Shown here one piece after another: positions 27,507-36,922 of a DNA stretch of 64,000 bases (position 1 is its first letter; every line of letters starts with the position of its first letter). Source of the stretch: G963665085 sp963665085 (GTDB taxonomy: Bacteria; Bacteroidota; Bacteroidia; Bacteroidales; JAAAOM01); the NCBI GenBank assembly GCA_963665085.2, contig CAXXXS010000001.1, positions 868,001-932,000 of the forward strand, written 5' to 3'. The notes beneath the pieces were generated by a model. It searched no databases. It was given only the letters and a program-made list of their open reading frames with translations, and was not told the origin of the DNA. The position numbers were made by a program, and so were the translations under genes.

Positions 27507-28466
27507 CTACTTCCCTTTTTTAATAAAAGTAACAATTGTTTTTGCAAGTTCATCTGCCAGGGGCAAATCCGGATTTGAATATGCAGCTATATTTTTCTCA
27601 AGATCATCCCCAGTAATTTTCAGAACATGATTCATATTCTCTATTACAAATAATTTTGCATTTCCAGAGGCTTTTGAGAGAATTTCTCCATTCTCTTTTA
27701 AAACTTGTATATCACTTGTTCCCTGTACAATTAAAACAGGTACTTCTAATTTCTTAATAACTTCAACCGGATTATAAGCAAACCACGAAATGAGGTAAGG
27801 TTGAACACTAGGACGAAAAATAGAAAATAACAAAGGATTGACAGAATCCACGGTAAAACCTTCATCCAATTGTTCTAAAATTCTATTTGCACCTTCTACA
27901 ATTTCCTCAGGCTGATCTTTGAGTTGTTGCTGTATTATTTCATTTGCAGGGTAGGCTGCTCCGGCCAGAGAGATGTAGAAATCTATGTTCACCTTTGTTG
28001 CTGCTACCATACCGATTAACGAACCCTCACTATGGCCAATAATTCCAATTTTCTTAAATCTCTTATCATCTCTAAGCTTTCGAATCCAAAAAACAACATC
28101 GTAAATATAATGATCAAAACGTAAATCGTTTTCGGAAAATCCAGATTTACGGCTTGCCCCAATGCCTCTCTTATCATACCTTACATTTGCAATTCCTTTC
28201 TCAGCGAGTTCATGACTAAGCATTAAAAGAGAATTGTTATCACCCGGCATTACAGAAGAATTTCCATTTCTATCTGTTGGACCTGATCCTGAAATAAGTA
28301 AAGCAACTGGGTATTTCTTGCCCTTTGCAGGAAGTGTAAGTGTACCATAAATTTTTCCTGTAGGTGAATCAAGTACTATTTCTTCTTCAATATATTTTTG
28401 AGAAAAATTATTTTGAAAACAAACTAGGGATACGCTGAAAATAAATAGAAGCTTAATCTTTATCAT
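27507..28466 (-). CDS. exported alpha/beta hydrolase (serine hydrolase)
   Basis: This 319-residue protein has a signal peptide (IKLLFIFSVSLVCFQNNFS). The alpha/beta hydrolase fold shows PVALLISGSGPTDRNGNS (oxyanion region), the nucleophile elbow GHSEGS near residue 149, an Asp in VQGTSDIQV and a His in NMNHVLK. It is a periplasmic or surface esterase/peptidase of the S33/serine-aminopeptidase type. It lies 7 bp downstream of the PAS histidine kinase gene, so the two are probably co-transcribed, though no functional link is evident. Confidence 0.88.
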   Translation of the reverse strand: MIKIKLLFIFSVSLVCFQNNFSQKYIEEEIVLDSPTGKIYGTLTLPAKGKKYPVALLISGSGPTDRNGNSSVMPGDNNSLLMLSHELAEKGIANVRYDKRGIGASRKSGFSENDLRFDHYIYDVVFWIRKLRDDKRFKKIGIIGHSEGSLIGMVAATKVNIDFYISLAGAAYPANEIIQQQLKDQPEEIVEGANRILEQLDEGFTVDSVNPLLFSIFRPSVQPYLISWFAYNPVEVIKKLEVPVLIVQGTSDIQVLKENGEILSKASGNAKLFVIENMNHVLKITGDDLEKNIAAYSNPDLPLADELAKTIVTFIKKGK

Positions 28467-28473
28467 AAGATAT

Positions 28474-29607
28474 TTATGTGTTAATAGGTAATTCTATCAT
28501 AAAAATAGTCCCTTCTCCTTCATTAGAAATAAAAGACACCTTTCCTCCCAGGTAATTCTCTCCTATTAATTTCATGCTATATGTGCCGAGCCCTCTCCCA
28601 CTTCCTTTTGTTGAAAATGATCGTTGAAAAATCTGAAGCTGAATATGCCTAGGAATCACTTTTCTATTCTTTACTTTAAATGTGATAAAATTCCCATCTT
28701 GTTTTGACTCTAGAATAACATTCTGATTTTGCGAACTTGCTTCTAAAGCATTTTTTGTCATATTTGTTAGCACCCGTTTTAATAGAAGGGGATCCGTTTT
28801 TAATTCAACATTATCTGAGGAACCATCAATAAAAATCTCTTTCCCGGCCGAAACAGGATGATGCTTTAACTGAACCACAACAGATCTTAGAATTAAAAGA
28901 CTCTCACATACATCTTCATCGAGTCTTAATTCATTATTCTCTGCATCCAGAAGCTGACGCTGGGCTAAAATCTCTTCGTTTAAATCGTGCATCACTTCCT
29001 GCATCATCATAGTGATTTCCTTTATCCGTTCCTTATCATCAAGTTCATTAATAATCTCAAGAAAACCACTCAATCCACCAGTTTTATTAATAATATCGTG
29101 AAAGAAAATACGCTCTAAAGCCCTTCTCCTTTTTTCATCACTTTTATCAAGAATAGTAAATATGGTATACCCTTTGTCTAACCACTTAAAAGGTGTTGCG
29201 CTCACTTCAAAATCATATGAAATCAATTCTTCTCCTCGTTTTGAAGTTATTCTGCACTCATCTACAACTTTTGTTTTTAATTGCCGGCTTTTTTCAATAC
29301 TTCTAACAGCACCACAAACTTTGCAGTATTCCGATGTTCCACATCCACCTTCTTCCAAGTTTGAATGAATACATTGGATAACCTCTCCGGGCCTGAATCC
29401 CAACACTTCATCAATAGAATTTAATCCAAACATTTCAAGAAGACTGTTATTTGTGAAAATAATCTGCCTTTCTTCATTTAATACCGTTGCTACATATGGG
29501 AGTGCATTAATTAATTCTTGAATACTTCCAATTTTTTTTAGTTCATGAAATTCTTGTATAACATCTTTCAGGTTTTTTCTTTCAGGTGAAGCGAATTTTG
29601 TATCCAT
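28474..29607 (-). CDS. PAS-domain sensor histidine kinase with four-Cys motif
   Basis: This 377-residue cytoplasmic histidine kinase has no membrane segment. A PAS domain (about 28-155) contains Cys79, Cys89, Cys95 and Cys98 (EGGCGTSEYCKVCGAV), a set that could bind a metal or Fe-S cluster or sense redox. The phospho-acceptor region is FFHDIINKTGG with His170. The ATPase domain has the N box (VLTNMTKNALEAS) and the G box (GSGRGLGTYSMKLIG). No response regulator is adjacent. The divergent spacer to the helicase gene is 157 bp. Confidence 0.9.
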   Translation of the reverse strand: MDTKFASPERKNLKDVIQEFHELKKIGSIQELINALPYVATVLNEERQIIFTNNSLLEMFGLNSIDEVLGFRPGEVIQCIHSNLEEGGCGTSEYCKVCGAVRSIEKSRQLKTKVVDECRITSKRGEELISYDFEVSATPFKWLDKGYTIFTILDKSDEKRRRALERIFFHDIINKTGGLSGFLEIINELDDKERIKEITMMMQEVMHDLNEEILAQRQLLDAENNELRLDEDVCESLLILRSVVVQLKHHPVSAGKEIFIDGSSDNVELKTDPLLLKRVLTNMTKNALEASSQNQNVILESKQDGNFITFKVKNRKVIPRHIQLQIFQRSFSTKGSGRGLGTYSMKLIGENYLGGKVSFISNEGEGTIFMIELPINT

Positions 29608-29764
29608 TATTTCCCTAATTGAATTATTTCTAAATTAATTAAAATATCATGAAATATAGACATATCAGGAAGAATTTAACAATTAAATAAATCGCCCCAG
29701 TGAAAAGATTTTTATGAAATTGTATTTAAACTAACTTAGCAGTTTTGATAGCTAACGAATATAA

Positions 29765-31951
29765 ATGGATAAAAAGGATAATCTGAAAATTGTTCATAAA
29801 AACGAAAATGATGACGAGAATAAAAATGTTCTCGATGATTTATTTGGTACAATTGAAAGATTAAATAATACACCTGTGCAATCCTCAAATAAAGGATTAG
29901 GGGCAATAGACATTACAGACTACGAAGAAATAGAAATAGATGAATCAACTCATGATAAGGTAAGTGAATTAAAAGAAATTGCCAAGAGATATGAATTATC
30001 TAATGCAGTGCTTGAAATTCCTGAAGAATATAAACCCGATCAACTAAAAATAAATTATCTCCAAGAGCTTAACAAAAGGCAATGTATCGCTGCTGTAAGC
30101 ACAAAAGGAGCATGCCTTGTTATTGCCGGGGCAGGGAGCGGAAAAACACGGATTATCGTTTACAGGGTTAGTTATCTGTTAGAACAGGGTGTAAATCCCC
30201 AGGAAATTTTATTACTTACTTTTACTCGAAAAGCAGCCCGGGAAATGTTAGACAGGGTTGAGAAACTTTTGCAAAACAATGCTGCAGACAAAATCCCCGG
30301 AGGTACATTTCATGCATTTGCCAATTATACGTTACGCAAATATGCCAACCTATTGGGGATAAGTTCTAATTTTACGATTATTGATTCTGAAGATTCTGCA
30401 GATGCTATCGATTTAATTAAAACCGAATTAGGATTCCATAAGTCCATTAAAAAATTTCCTAAGAAAAACAGGTTACAGGAGATTTATTCGTCTGCCCGTA
30501 ACCGGATGATTTCAATTCGCGAAGTAATAGAGAATGATTTTACAGGCCTTATTGATTACATAAAAGAAATTGAACTTGTATACGAAGGATTTAAACGTTA
30601 CAAAGCTATCTCTAATATTTTTGATTATGATGATTTAATGGATGTGTTTCATCATCATCTTAAAACCAATTCCCATTTCAGAAAAAGGCTTCAGGATTCG
30701 TACAAATATGTTCTGGTTGATGAATTTCAGGACACAAACATCGTACAGAAAGAAATCGTAGATTTTATAGCCGGTGGATACAAAAATATAATGGTTGTAG
30801 GAGACGACACTCAGAGTATATATGCATTTCGTGGTGCTAATTTTGAGAATATACTTCGATTTCCACAAACCTATCCCGATTGTAAAATTATTAAGATAGA
30901 ACAGAATTACAGGAGTAACCAGGGAATCTTAAATTTCACTAACTCAATTATTGAAACAGCTAAAATTGGTTATCAGAAAAAACTTTATTCTGAAAATAAA
31001 TCAGAATGGAAACCCATTGTTAAAAAATTTTATTCCCAAATAGAAGAAGCAGAATTTATCGTTGACAGAATTTTAGAGTTACGCGAAAAAGGAATTGAAC
31101 TAAACCAGATGGCTGTTTTATCCAGGGCTATGTGGCATGGAAATTTTGTTCAGACCGAATTATTACGCAGAGGCATTCCATACATTGTAGTGGGAGGAAT
31201 AAAATTTACAGAACGAAGGCATATAAAAGATCTAATTGCATTTCTCCGAATATTGGTAAATCCGTCTGATGCTGTTGCCTGGCACCGAATTCTTAAGTTA
31301 TTACCCGGTATTGGCAGAGTAACGGCCAGCAATATTATCAAAGCTATTCGAATTGATAACGGAGTAATCTCCTTCGAAGATTTTTCAAAAAGAGTATTTT
31401 TTGCTGAATTAAAAAAACTCGCTAATGTTCTAAATGCTGCAAATAATGAAGAAAAATCTGTAAGCACTAAAATTGAATATATAAAGGAATATTATGCTCC
31501 CATACTCGAGTCAAAAGAATACGATTTTAATATTCGCTTAAACGACATAAAAGTATTTATTGAGCTTGCTGAAAAATATAATGAAATCAGTAAATTTCTT
31601 TCTGATTTTGCCTTGGATCCACCATCCAATAAATTCCAAGATAAAGGAACACCTTTGATTGATGAAGGGGAAGATAAACCGTTGGTATTATCTACTGTAC
31701 ATTCAGCAAAGGGATTAGAATGGTATGCTGTTTTTATTCCATTTGCGTTGGATGGACTTTTCCCTTCCGTTCGGGCATTAAAAAAATTCGAGGAACTGGA
31801 AGAAGAACGACGCCTTTTTTATGTTGCCTGCAGTAGGGCAAAAGAACAATTGTATATTACCATGCCCTCATATGTGTCTTCTTACAATGCATTTTTTTCT
31901 TATCCTTCAAGGTTTTTGGCTGAGATTGATAAGGGATTGTATGTAGTGTAA
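29765..31951 (+). CDS. UvrD/PcrA-like superfamily 1A DNA helicase
   Basis: This 728-residue ATP-dependent 3'-5' helicase has all SF1 motifs: NKRQCIAA (Q motif), AGAGSGKTRII (I), LLLTFTRKAAREM (Ia), LVDEFQDTN (II), GDDTQSIYAFRGA (III), EQNYRS (IV), LSTVHSAKGLEW (V) and VACSRAKEQL (VI). An acidic, probably disordered N-terminal extension of about 90 residues precedes the helicase core. The C-terminus lacks the tudor tail of PcrA. It has likely roles in DNA repair or replication restart. Confidence 0.93.
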   Translation: MDKKDNLKIVHKNENDDENKNVLDDLFGTIERLNNTPVQSSNKGLGAIDITDYEEIEIDESTHDKVSELKEIAKRYELSNAVLEIPEEYKPDQLKINYLQELNKRQCIAAVSTKGACLVIAGAGSGKTRIIVYRVSYLLEQGVNPQEILLLTFTRKAAREMLDRVEKLLQNNAADKIPGGTFHAFANYTLRKYANLLGISSNFTIIDSEDSADAIDLIKTELGFHKSIKKFPKKNRLQEIYSSARNRMISIREVIENDFTGLIDYIKEIELVYEGFKRYKAISNIFDYDDLMDVFHHHLKTNSHFRKRLQDSYKYVLVDEFQDTNIVQKEIVDFIAGGYKNIMVVGDDTQSIYAFRGANFENILRFPQTYPDCKIIKIEQNYRSNQGILNFTNSIIETAKIGYQKKLYSENKSEWKPIVKKFYSQIEEAEFIVDRILELREKGIELNQMAVLSRAMWHGNFVQTELLRRGIPYIVVGGIKFTERRHIKDLIAFLRILVNPSDAVAWHRILKLLPGIGRVTASNIIKAIRIDNGVISFEDFSKRVFFAELKKLANVLNAANNEEKSVSTKIEYIKEYYAPILESKEYDFNIRLNDIKVFIELAEKYNEISKFLSDFALDPPSNKFQDKGTPLIDEGEDKPLVLSTVHSAKGLEWYAVFIPFALDGLFPSVRALKKFEELEEERRLFYVACSRAKEQLYITMPSYVSSYNAFFSYPSRFLAEIDKGLYVV

Positions 31952-32011
31952 CAGAAAAAATAATATTAATGCCCATATTACACGTTACAAAATATTGAAC
32001 CGAAGTACAAC

Positions 32012-33763
32012 ATGAAATACACTAAATTGATTATCGGATTTCTGCTGGTTACATTAAATGTTTTCGCAAAAAACGACACTATAAATGTTATAATTGACCT
32101 AAAGCAAGTTGACTCATTAGGATTAAAAGTTAAAGTTTCTCCACCAACAAATTTAAAAGGTAATGTTACATATAAGTTCCCAAAAACTGTTCCTGGAATT
32201 TATGAATATTTGCACAGCCATAATACACTGATTAAATTACAACAAAACGATAAGGAAATTTCTTGTATTGATAATTCCTTTTCGATTCAATGTGATTCTG
32301 TTTCAAACAACTTTTCTTATTCTGCTAAAAGTTCAGTAAATATAAAAATCGGGGTATCAGCTGAAGATACTTATTATTTGAAAGACTCTATTTATATTTT
32401 AAACTGGCATTATCTACTTGGATTTTTTCAAAATGAAACTGACAGCCCATTTAGAATTAAAATCATTAAAAACAATAGACTTTACGGTTCAAGCTCTCTT
32501 GACAAAAAAATCTTAAATGATACAGTTGATATTTTTACTGCAAACAATTACAAAGACTTAATTCATAGCCCTCTATTATATTGTATTCCTGATACTGTCA
32601 GTTTTCAAATTGGAGAAAGTAACTTTAATGTTTCGTGTGTAGGTGATGATTCGTTGTTAAACGCACAAAAAATAAAAGACCTTTTAATTGTTCCGTTAAA
32701 TGAATTATTGAAACATTCTGAATACAAACATAAAAACTATACTTTTATTTATTATTCAGAGTACTCTATTACTGCACCTGGATTAAGAGCATTAGAACAT
32801 CCAAACTCCACTTTGGTCTGCTATCACTCAGCGTTACTTGATAATGATATTTTGATTGGGTCTTCGATACACGAGTATATTCATGCAATTTATGCTCCTT
32901 TAAGAATAAGAAGTGAAATTATAAATGATTTTAATTTTATTAATCCCACATGTGATGAGTTTTTATGGTTTTACGAAGGTGTTACAGAATATCTTTCAAT
33001 TAAAACGTTACTTGATTCAAAATTCTTCTCAAACGAGGACTTCTTAAACGAAATTAAGTTGTCTGATGAGTATTCAAAAAATTACATTCTTAGCAAAACA
33101 AGTCAGAATGTATATTCTAAAAAAGGGCAGAAACTATACGAAAATTATTATACAACAGGTAGTTTATTTGCGTTGCAACTAGATTTGAAAATAATGAGAA
33201 TGTCAAATGGTAAAAAAAACTTATTTGACGTTATGAATGAATTACAACAAAAGTATTCACCAGAAAAACCTTTTAACTCAAAGACTTTTTTAAAGGAATT
33301 CATTACTGTGTCTGGAATTGAGAAATCATTTGTTGAAAATAACACGGAAAAGAAAACAAAAATTGATTTTTCAAAGTTGGTAAATAATATAGGCTATAAT
33401 TTTGCTACTGTAAAATATGATACGCTGATTTATAGCTATAGTCCCCAAAAAATCTACAATATTGCGAATTTTAAGAAAAATCAACTGGAAATTGGATTTT
33501 TCGGCTCAATACTTAATAAAGAACTAAATACGAGAAAAATAGTAATATCTGAAATTAATGGGAAACCTATAAATTGGTTTAATCGGGACATATTGATAAT
33601 TCCACCATCGGATAATGAATTAGAACTATTAGTAACAATTGGAGATAATGAACAGATAATTAAATCAAAACCACGTTTGATTAGTAAAAAAAGAAAAAAA
33701 ACAGTTTGGACTAAAAACGAAAATTATAATACTGATTTAGTAAAACTCTTTTGGAATGAGTAG
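32012..33763 (+). CDS. M61-like metallopeptidase, exported
   Basis: This 583-residue protein has a signal peptide (LIIGFLLVTLNVFAK). The M61-type layout is an N-terminal beta-sandwich, then a gluzincin domain with HEYIH (His287, His291) and the third zinc ligand Glu322 in WFYEGVTEYL. The C-terminal PDZ-like domain seen in many M61 enzymes is short or diverged. M61 enzymes are aminopeptidases preferring Gly/Ala. Base composition is more AT-rich than the helicase gene before it. The flanks (ACGTTACAAA before, ACGTTTGGCAACAATG after) look like gene-cassette borders, suggesting acquisition. Confidence 0.82.
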   Translation: MKYTKLIIGFLLVTLNVFAKNDTINVIIDLKQVDSLGLKVKVSPPTNLKGNVTYKFPKTVPGIYEYLHSHNTLIKLQQNDKEISCIDNSFSIQCDSVSNNFSYSAKSSVNIKIGVSAEDTYYLKDSIYILNWHYLLGFFQNETDSPFRIKIIKNNRLYGSSSLDKKILNDTVDIFTANNYKDLIHSPLLYCIPDTVSFQIGESNFNVSCVGDDSLLNAQKIKDLLIVPLNELLKHSEYKHKNYTFIYYSEYSITAPGLRALEHPNSTLVCYHSALLDNDILIGSSIHEYIHAIYAPLRIRSEIINDFNFINPTCDEFLWFYEGVTEYLSIKTLLDSKFFSNEDFLNEIKLSDEYSKNYILSKTSQNVYSKKGQKLYENYYTTGSLFALQLDLKIMRMSNGKKNLFDVMNELQQKYSPEKPFNSKTFLKEFITVSGIEKSFVENNTEKKTKIDFSKLVNNIGYNFATVKYDTLIYSYSPQKIYNIANFKKNQLEIGFFGSILNKELNTRKIVISEINGKPINWFNRDILIIPPSDNELELLVTIGDNEQIIKSKPRLISKKRKKTVWTKNENYNTDLVKLFWNE

Positions 33764-33831
33764 TAAAATACGTTTGGCAACAATGCATTCTAAAATCCTT
33801 ATTTATCGACATTTTTTGTATAAAAAACAAT

Positions 33832-34132
33832 ATGGCATAATTTGCTGAAAAATATATAAACCCATTTACCGATTACGGTTTTAAAAAGCAATTTGGAGAT
33901 GCCCAAATTCAACAAGTCGATTGATGAATTAAATACGCGATTTGAGAAATGGTTGTTTGTATTGAGAAACTTAAACAGGCTCGATAGGGTTCCTGATAAA
34001 CTTAAAGAGCAGATTTTTGAGAAGTTGTTTGAAACAGCAGAGATTGCAAAATTTACGCCGGATCAGGTTCGTTCATACGAGGATAGAAAAATTTGGAACG
34101 ATATTTTTGCATATCTTGATTGTAAGGCATAG
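33832..34132 (+). pseudogene. decayed Rpn/PD-(D/E)XK nuclease-family transposase
   Basis: The 5' part reads ATG GCA TAA and then, in frame, FAEKYINPFTDYGFKKQFG, the N-terminus typical of Rpn-family (PDDEXK) recombination-promoting nucleases, with a stop at codon 3. The frame then shifts by one and continues directly as EMPKFNKSIDELNTRFEKWL, ending in KFTPDQVRSYEDRKIWNDI, which is the C-terminal part of the same family. About 150-200 residues, including the nuclease core, are missing. The gene therefore has a premature stop, a frameshift and a large internal deletion. A 79-residue frame (33893-34132, TTG start) stays open but is not expected to be functional. Confidence 0.75.
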
Positions 34133-34380
34133 AACACAGTTTTCCGCCCTTAATTTATACACCCTCTAAATTTCACTATAAAATATACCTACTCAACGAA
34201 TATTAAATACTCAAATTAATATTTCAGATTCACCCGACAACATTTATTCCATTCATTTATTGGAAGATATAAATGAAAATAGTAAATTTATTATATGCAA
34301 ATAACCGTAAACAGAAAATCTATCACTATGAGCAAGCCTGGAGCTTGTTTTAGTAGAATTAACATAAATTAAATTTAAGT

Positions 34381-36786
34381 ATGACAAAAAATCACCTATT
34401 AACAGCAGTACTTCTGCTAATTACAATGGTTACAAAGGCACAAACCTACTCGGGCGGAGCTGGTACAGAAACCGATCCCTATCAAATTGCAACGCTTACA
34501 GACTTACAGTATCTCAGCGAAAACACTAGTGAATGGTCAAAACACTTTATCCAAACCACAAATATTAATGCTTCTGATACAAAAACCTGGAACATTGGCG
34601 ACCATGACGAGAATGCAGGTACGCCGGATGAAGCCATGGGATTTTCACCGATTGGAAAAAATCCAACAGATAATTTTTCTGGTTCATACAACGGGAAAGG
34701 ACATGTAATTGACTCCTTATATATTAATAGGGCTAAAACTAATTATATTGGATTGTTTGGTTACATGTCTTTTGGGGCTTCTATAGATAGTTTAGGTGTT
34801 ACTAATGTAGATATTGAAGGATACGCCCTTGTCGGAAGTCTTGCCGGAGAAAGTCAATATTCCTGTATAATAAATAATTGCTTTAGTACAGGTAACATAC
34901 GTAATAACCACATGTATCTTGGTGGCCTGGTAGGTTATAACTATGAATCAACTATAAATAATTGTTATAGCCAGGTAAATGCTAATAGTAACTATAATTA
35001 TGTTGGTGGGCTTGTCGGATACAATACCGGCAGCATTAACAAATGTTATTCTTCAGGTCCTGTTGATGGGAACTCATACCTGGGTGGATTAATTGGCAGT
35101 GGGAATGGAAACGGAACAGTAAGCGATTCTTTCTGGGACACAGAAACAAGTGGACAAACCGTAAGCAATGGCGGAACAGGTTTAAAAACTATTCAAATGA
35201 AAGGAATGTGCGTTTATGCCGATAGTTTATGGGATTTTATGATAGAAAATGCAAATGGCACATACGATTTCTGGGGATTAAATCCAGATGTAAACAACGG
35301 ATACCCTTTCTTATCCTGGCAAAACTATTTGCATACAGAAAGTTGTTGTGGGTATACTATCCCTCAAGGTGAAGGCACCGAAGACAACCCATACGAAATT
35401 GCTACACTATGCGATTTAAAATGGTTAAGTATGCATAATTCTGTTTGGGACAAATATTTTATCCAAACTGCCAATATTAATGCTTCTACCACGAAAAACT
35501 GGAATATTGGCAACCACGATAACGACACAGGAACCCCAAATGAAGCTATGGGTTTCTCTCCTATCGGAGAAAAACCAGTAAACAATTTTTCTGGTTCATA
35601 TAATGGACAAGGACATGTAATTGACTCCTTGTATATCAATAGAACTAAAACTAATTACATTGGATTGTTCGGCTACATGTCTTTTGGGGCTTCTATAGAT
35701 AGTTTAGGTGTTACTAATGTTGATATTACCGGATATGCGACTGTAGGAAGCCTTGCAGGAGAAAGCCAATATTCTTGTGAAATAAATAATTGCTTTAGTA
35801 CAGGTAACATAAGTAACAACCACATGTATCTTGGTGGCCTGGTTGGTATTAACTATGAATCATCAATAAATAATTGTTATAGCCAGGTAAATGCCAATAG
35901 TAACTATAGTTATGTTGGCGGTCTTGTAGGATACAATGCAGGCAGTATAAACAAATGTTATTCTTCAGGTTCTGTTGATGGAAACTCGTACCCGGGTGGA
36001 TTAATTGGTAGTGGAAATGGAAGTGGAACAGTAAGCAACTCTTTCTGGGACACAGAAACAAGTGGACAAACCGTAAGTGATGGAGGAACAGGTTTAAATA
36101 CAACACAAATGCAAGAAATGTGTGCGTATGCCGATAGTACCTGGGATTTTATGATGGAAGATATAAATGGCACAGATGATATATGGGGATTGAATGCAAA
36201 CGAAAATGAAGGATACCCGTTTTTATCATGGCAAGGTTTTTATCATACAGGAAGCTGCTGTGGATATATTGATTTAATCGCCCCAACAATCACCTGCTTT
36301 GACAATCAAACCATCGATTTAACAAGTGGGCAAACAGTATATACAGTTTCAGGTACCGAGTTTGACCCAGACACTACTTATGACAATTGTACGATTGCAA
36401 GTATAACTAACGACTTTAACAGTTCCTCAACACTTGCCGGGGTAGAATTACCAATAGGAACTTCAACTATAGCCTGGACTGTTACAGATGAAGCAGGTTA
36501 CACATCTACCTGTAGTTTCAATATTGAGGTAAATGAATTTACAGGCCTAAACAATATAAAAGACAAAACAGGATTTACAATTTATCCAAATCCGGCAAAC
36601 GATTATATTGAAATAGAAATTAACAATTCAGAAATTAAAAAAATTGAAGTACTTGATATTTTAGGAAAAATTGTAAAAAGCACGTCAGTCATCCAGAATA
36701 AATCAATCATTCAAATTGATGATTTAAAAAGCGGGGTATATTTTATAACGATTGACAGACAAACACAAAAGTTTATTAAACAATAA
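34381..36786 (+). CDS. GLUG-repeat surface protein with HYR domain and T9SS sorting signal
   Basis: This 801-residue secreted protein has a signal peptide (LLTAVLLLITMVTKAQ). Two near-identical modules (about 24-324 and 328-628) follow, each with GLUG-type repeats (GLFGYMSFGASIDSLGVTN at 125 and again at 429; YLGGLVG, YVGGLVG). A HYR-like Ig domain (about 632-718, DLIAPTITC to FNIEV) comes next. A C-terminal type IX secretion sorting domain (about 728-801, FTIYPNPANDYIEIEI to KFIKQ) ends the protein. It is probably a cell-surface adhesin or binding protein. The two modules are offset by exactly 912 nt with high DNA identity, so the duplication is recent. The 248-bp region upstream (34133-34380) shows no gene. 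Confidence 0.9.
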   Translation: MTKNHLLTAVLLLITMVTKAQTYSGGAGTETDPYQIATLTDLQYLSENTSEWSKHFIQTTNINASDTKTWNIGDHDENAGTPDEAMGFSPIGKNPTDNFSGSYNGKGHVIDSLYINRAKTNYIGLFGYMSFGASIDSLGVTNVDIEGYALVGSLAGESQYSCIINNCFSTGNIRNNHMYLGGLVGYNYESTINNCYSQVNANSNYNYVGGLVGYNTGSINKCYSSGPVDGNSYLGGLIGSGNGNGTVSDSFWDTETSGQTVSNGGTGLKTIQMKGMCVYADSLWDFMIENANGTYDFWGLNPDVNNGYPFLSWQNYLHTESCCGYTIPQGEGTEDNPYEIATLCDLKWLSMHNSVWDKYFIQTANINASTTKNWNIGNHDNDTGTPNEAMGFSPIGEKPVNNFSGSYNGQGHVIDSLYINRTKTNYIGLFGYMSFGASIDSLGVTNVDITGYATVGSLAGESQYSCEINNCFSTGNISNNHMYLGGLVGINYESSINNCYSQVNANSNYSYVGGLVGYNAGSINKCYSSGSVDGNSYPGGLIGSGNGSGTVSNSFWDTETSGQTVSDGGTGLNTTQMQEMCAYADSTWDFMMEDINGTDDIWGLNANENEGYPFLSWQGFYHTGSCCGYIDLIAPTITCFDNQTIDLTSGQTVYTVSGTEFDPDTTYDNCTIASITNDFNSSSTLAGVELPIGTSTIAWTVTDEAGYTSTCSFNIEVNEFTGLNNIKDKTGFTIYPNPANDYIEIEINNSEIKKIEVLDILGKIVKSTSVIQNKSIIQIDDLKSGVYFITIDRQTQKFIKQ

Positions 36787-36800
36787 TTGAATAAATAAAT

Positions 36801-36829
36801 GAGGGGTGTAACTATAAGTTCACACCCTC
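36801..36829 (+). terminator. hairpin after the GLUG protein gene
   Basis: GAGGGGTGTAACT and AGTTCACACCCTC fold into a stem with one-base bulges, located 15 nt after the stop codon. The following T tract is weak (ATTATATAAATTT), so efficiency is uncertain. Confidence 0.5.
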
Positions 36830-36850
36830 ATTATATAAATTTGATAAATC

Positions 36851-36884
36851 ATTCTCTGCGTTACCCAGCGTCCTCTACGGTTTA
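36851..36884 (-). repeat. small dispersed repeat, copy L
   Basis: Read on the - strand it begins AACCGTAGAGGACGC and continues with AACGCAGAG. It resembles the common AACCACAGAGAACGCAGAG-type dispersed repeat and pairs with the oppositely oriented copy at 37845-37870. The two bracket the nitroreductase gene. Confidence 0.45.
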
Positions 36885-36922
36885 TTAATACCAATTTGTA
36901 GCTTAAAAGACTAATGTATTAT

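Noticed and set aside
34133..34380. Small hairpin CAAGC-CTGGA-GCTTG near 34335 as a terminator or regulatory site
   Set aside because: It has only five base pairs and weak T content, so it is not distinguishable from chance in AT-rich DNA.
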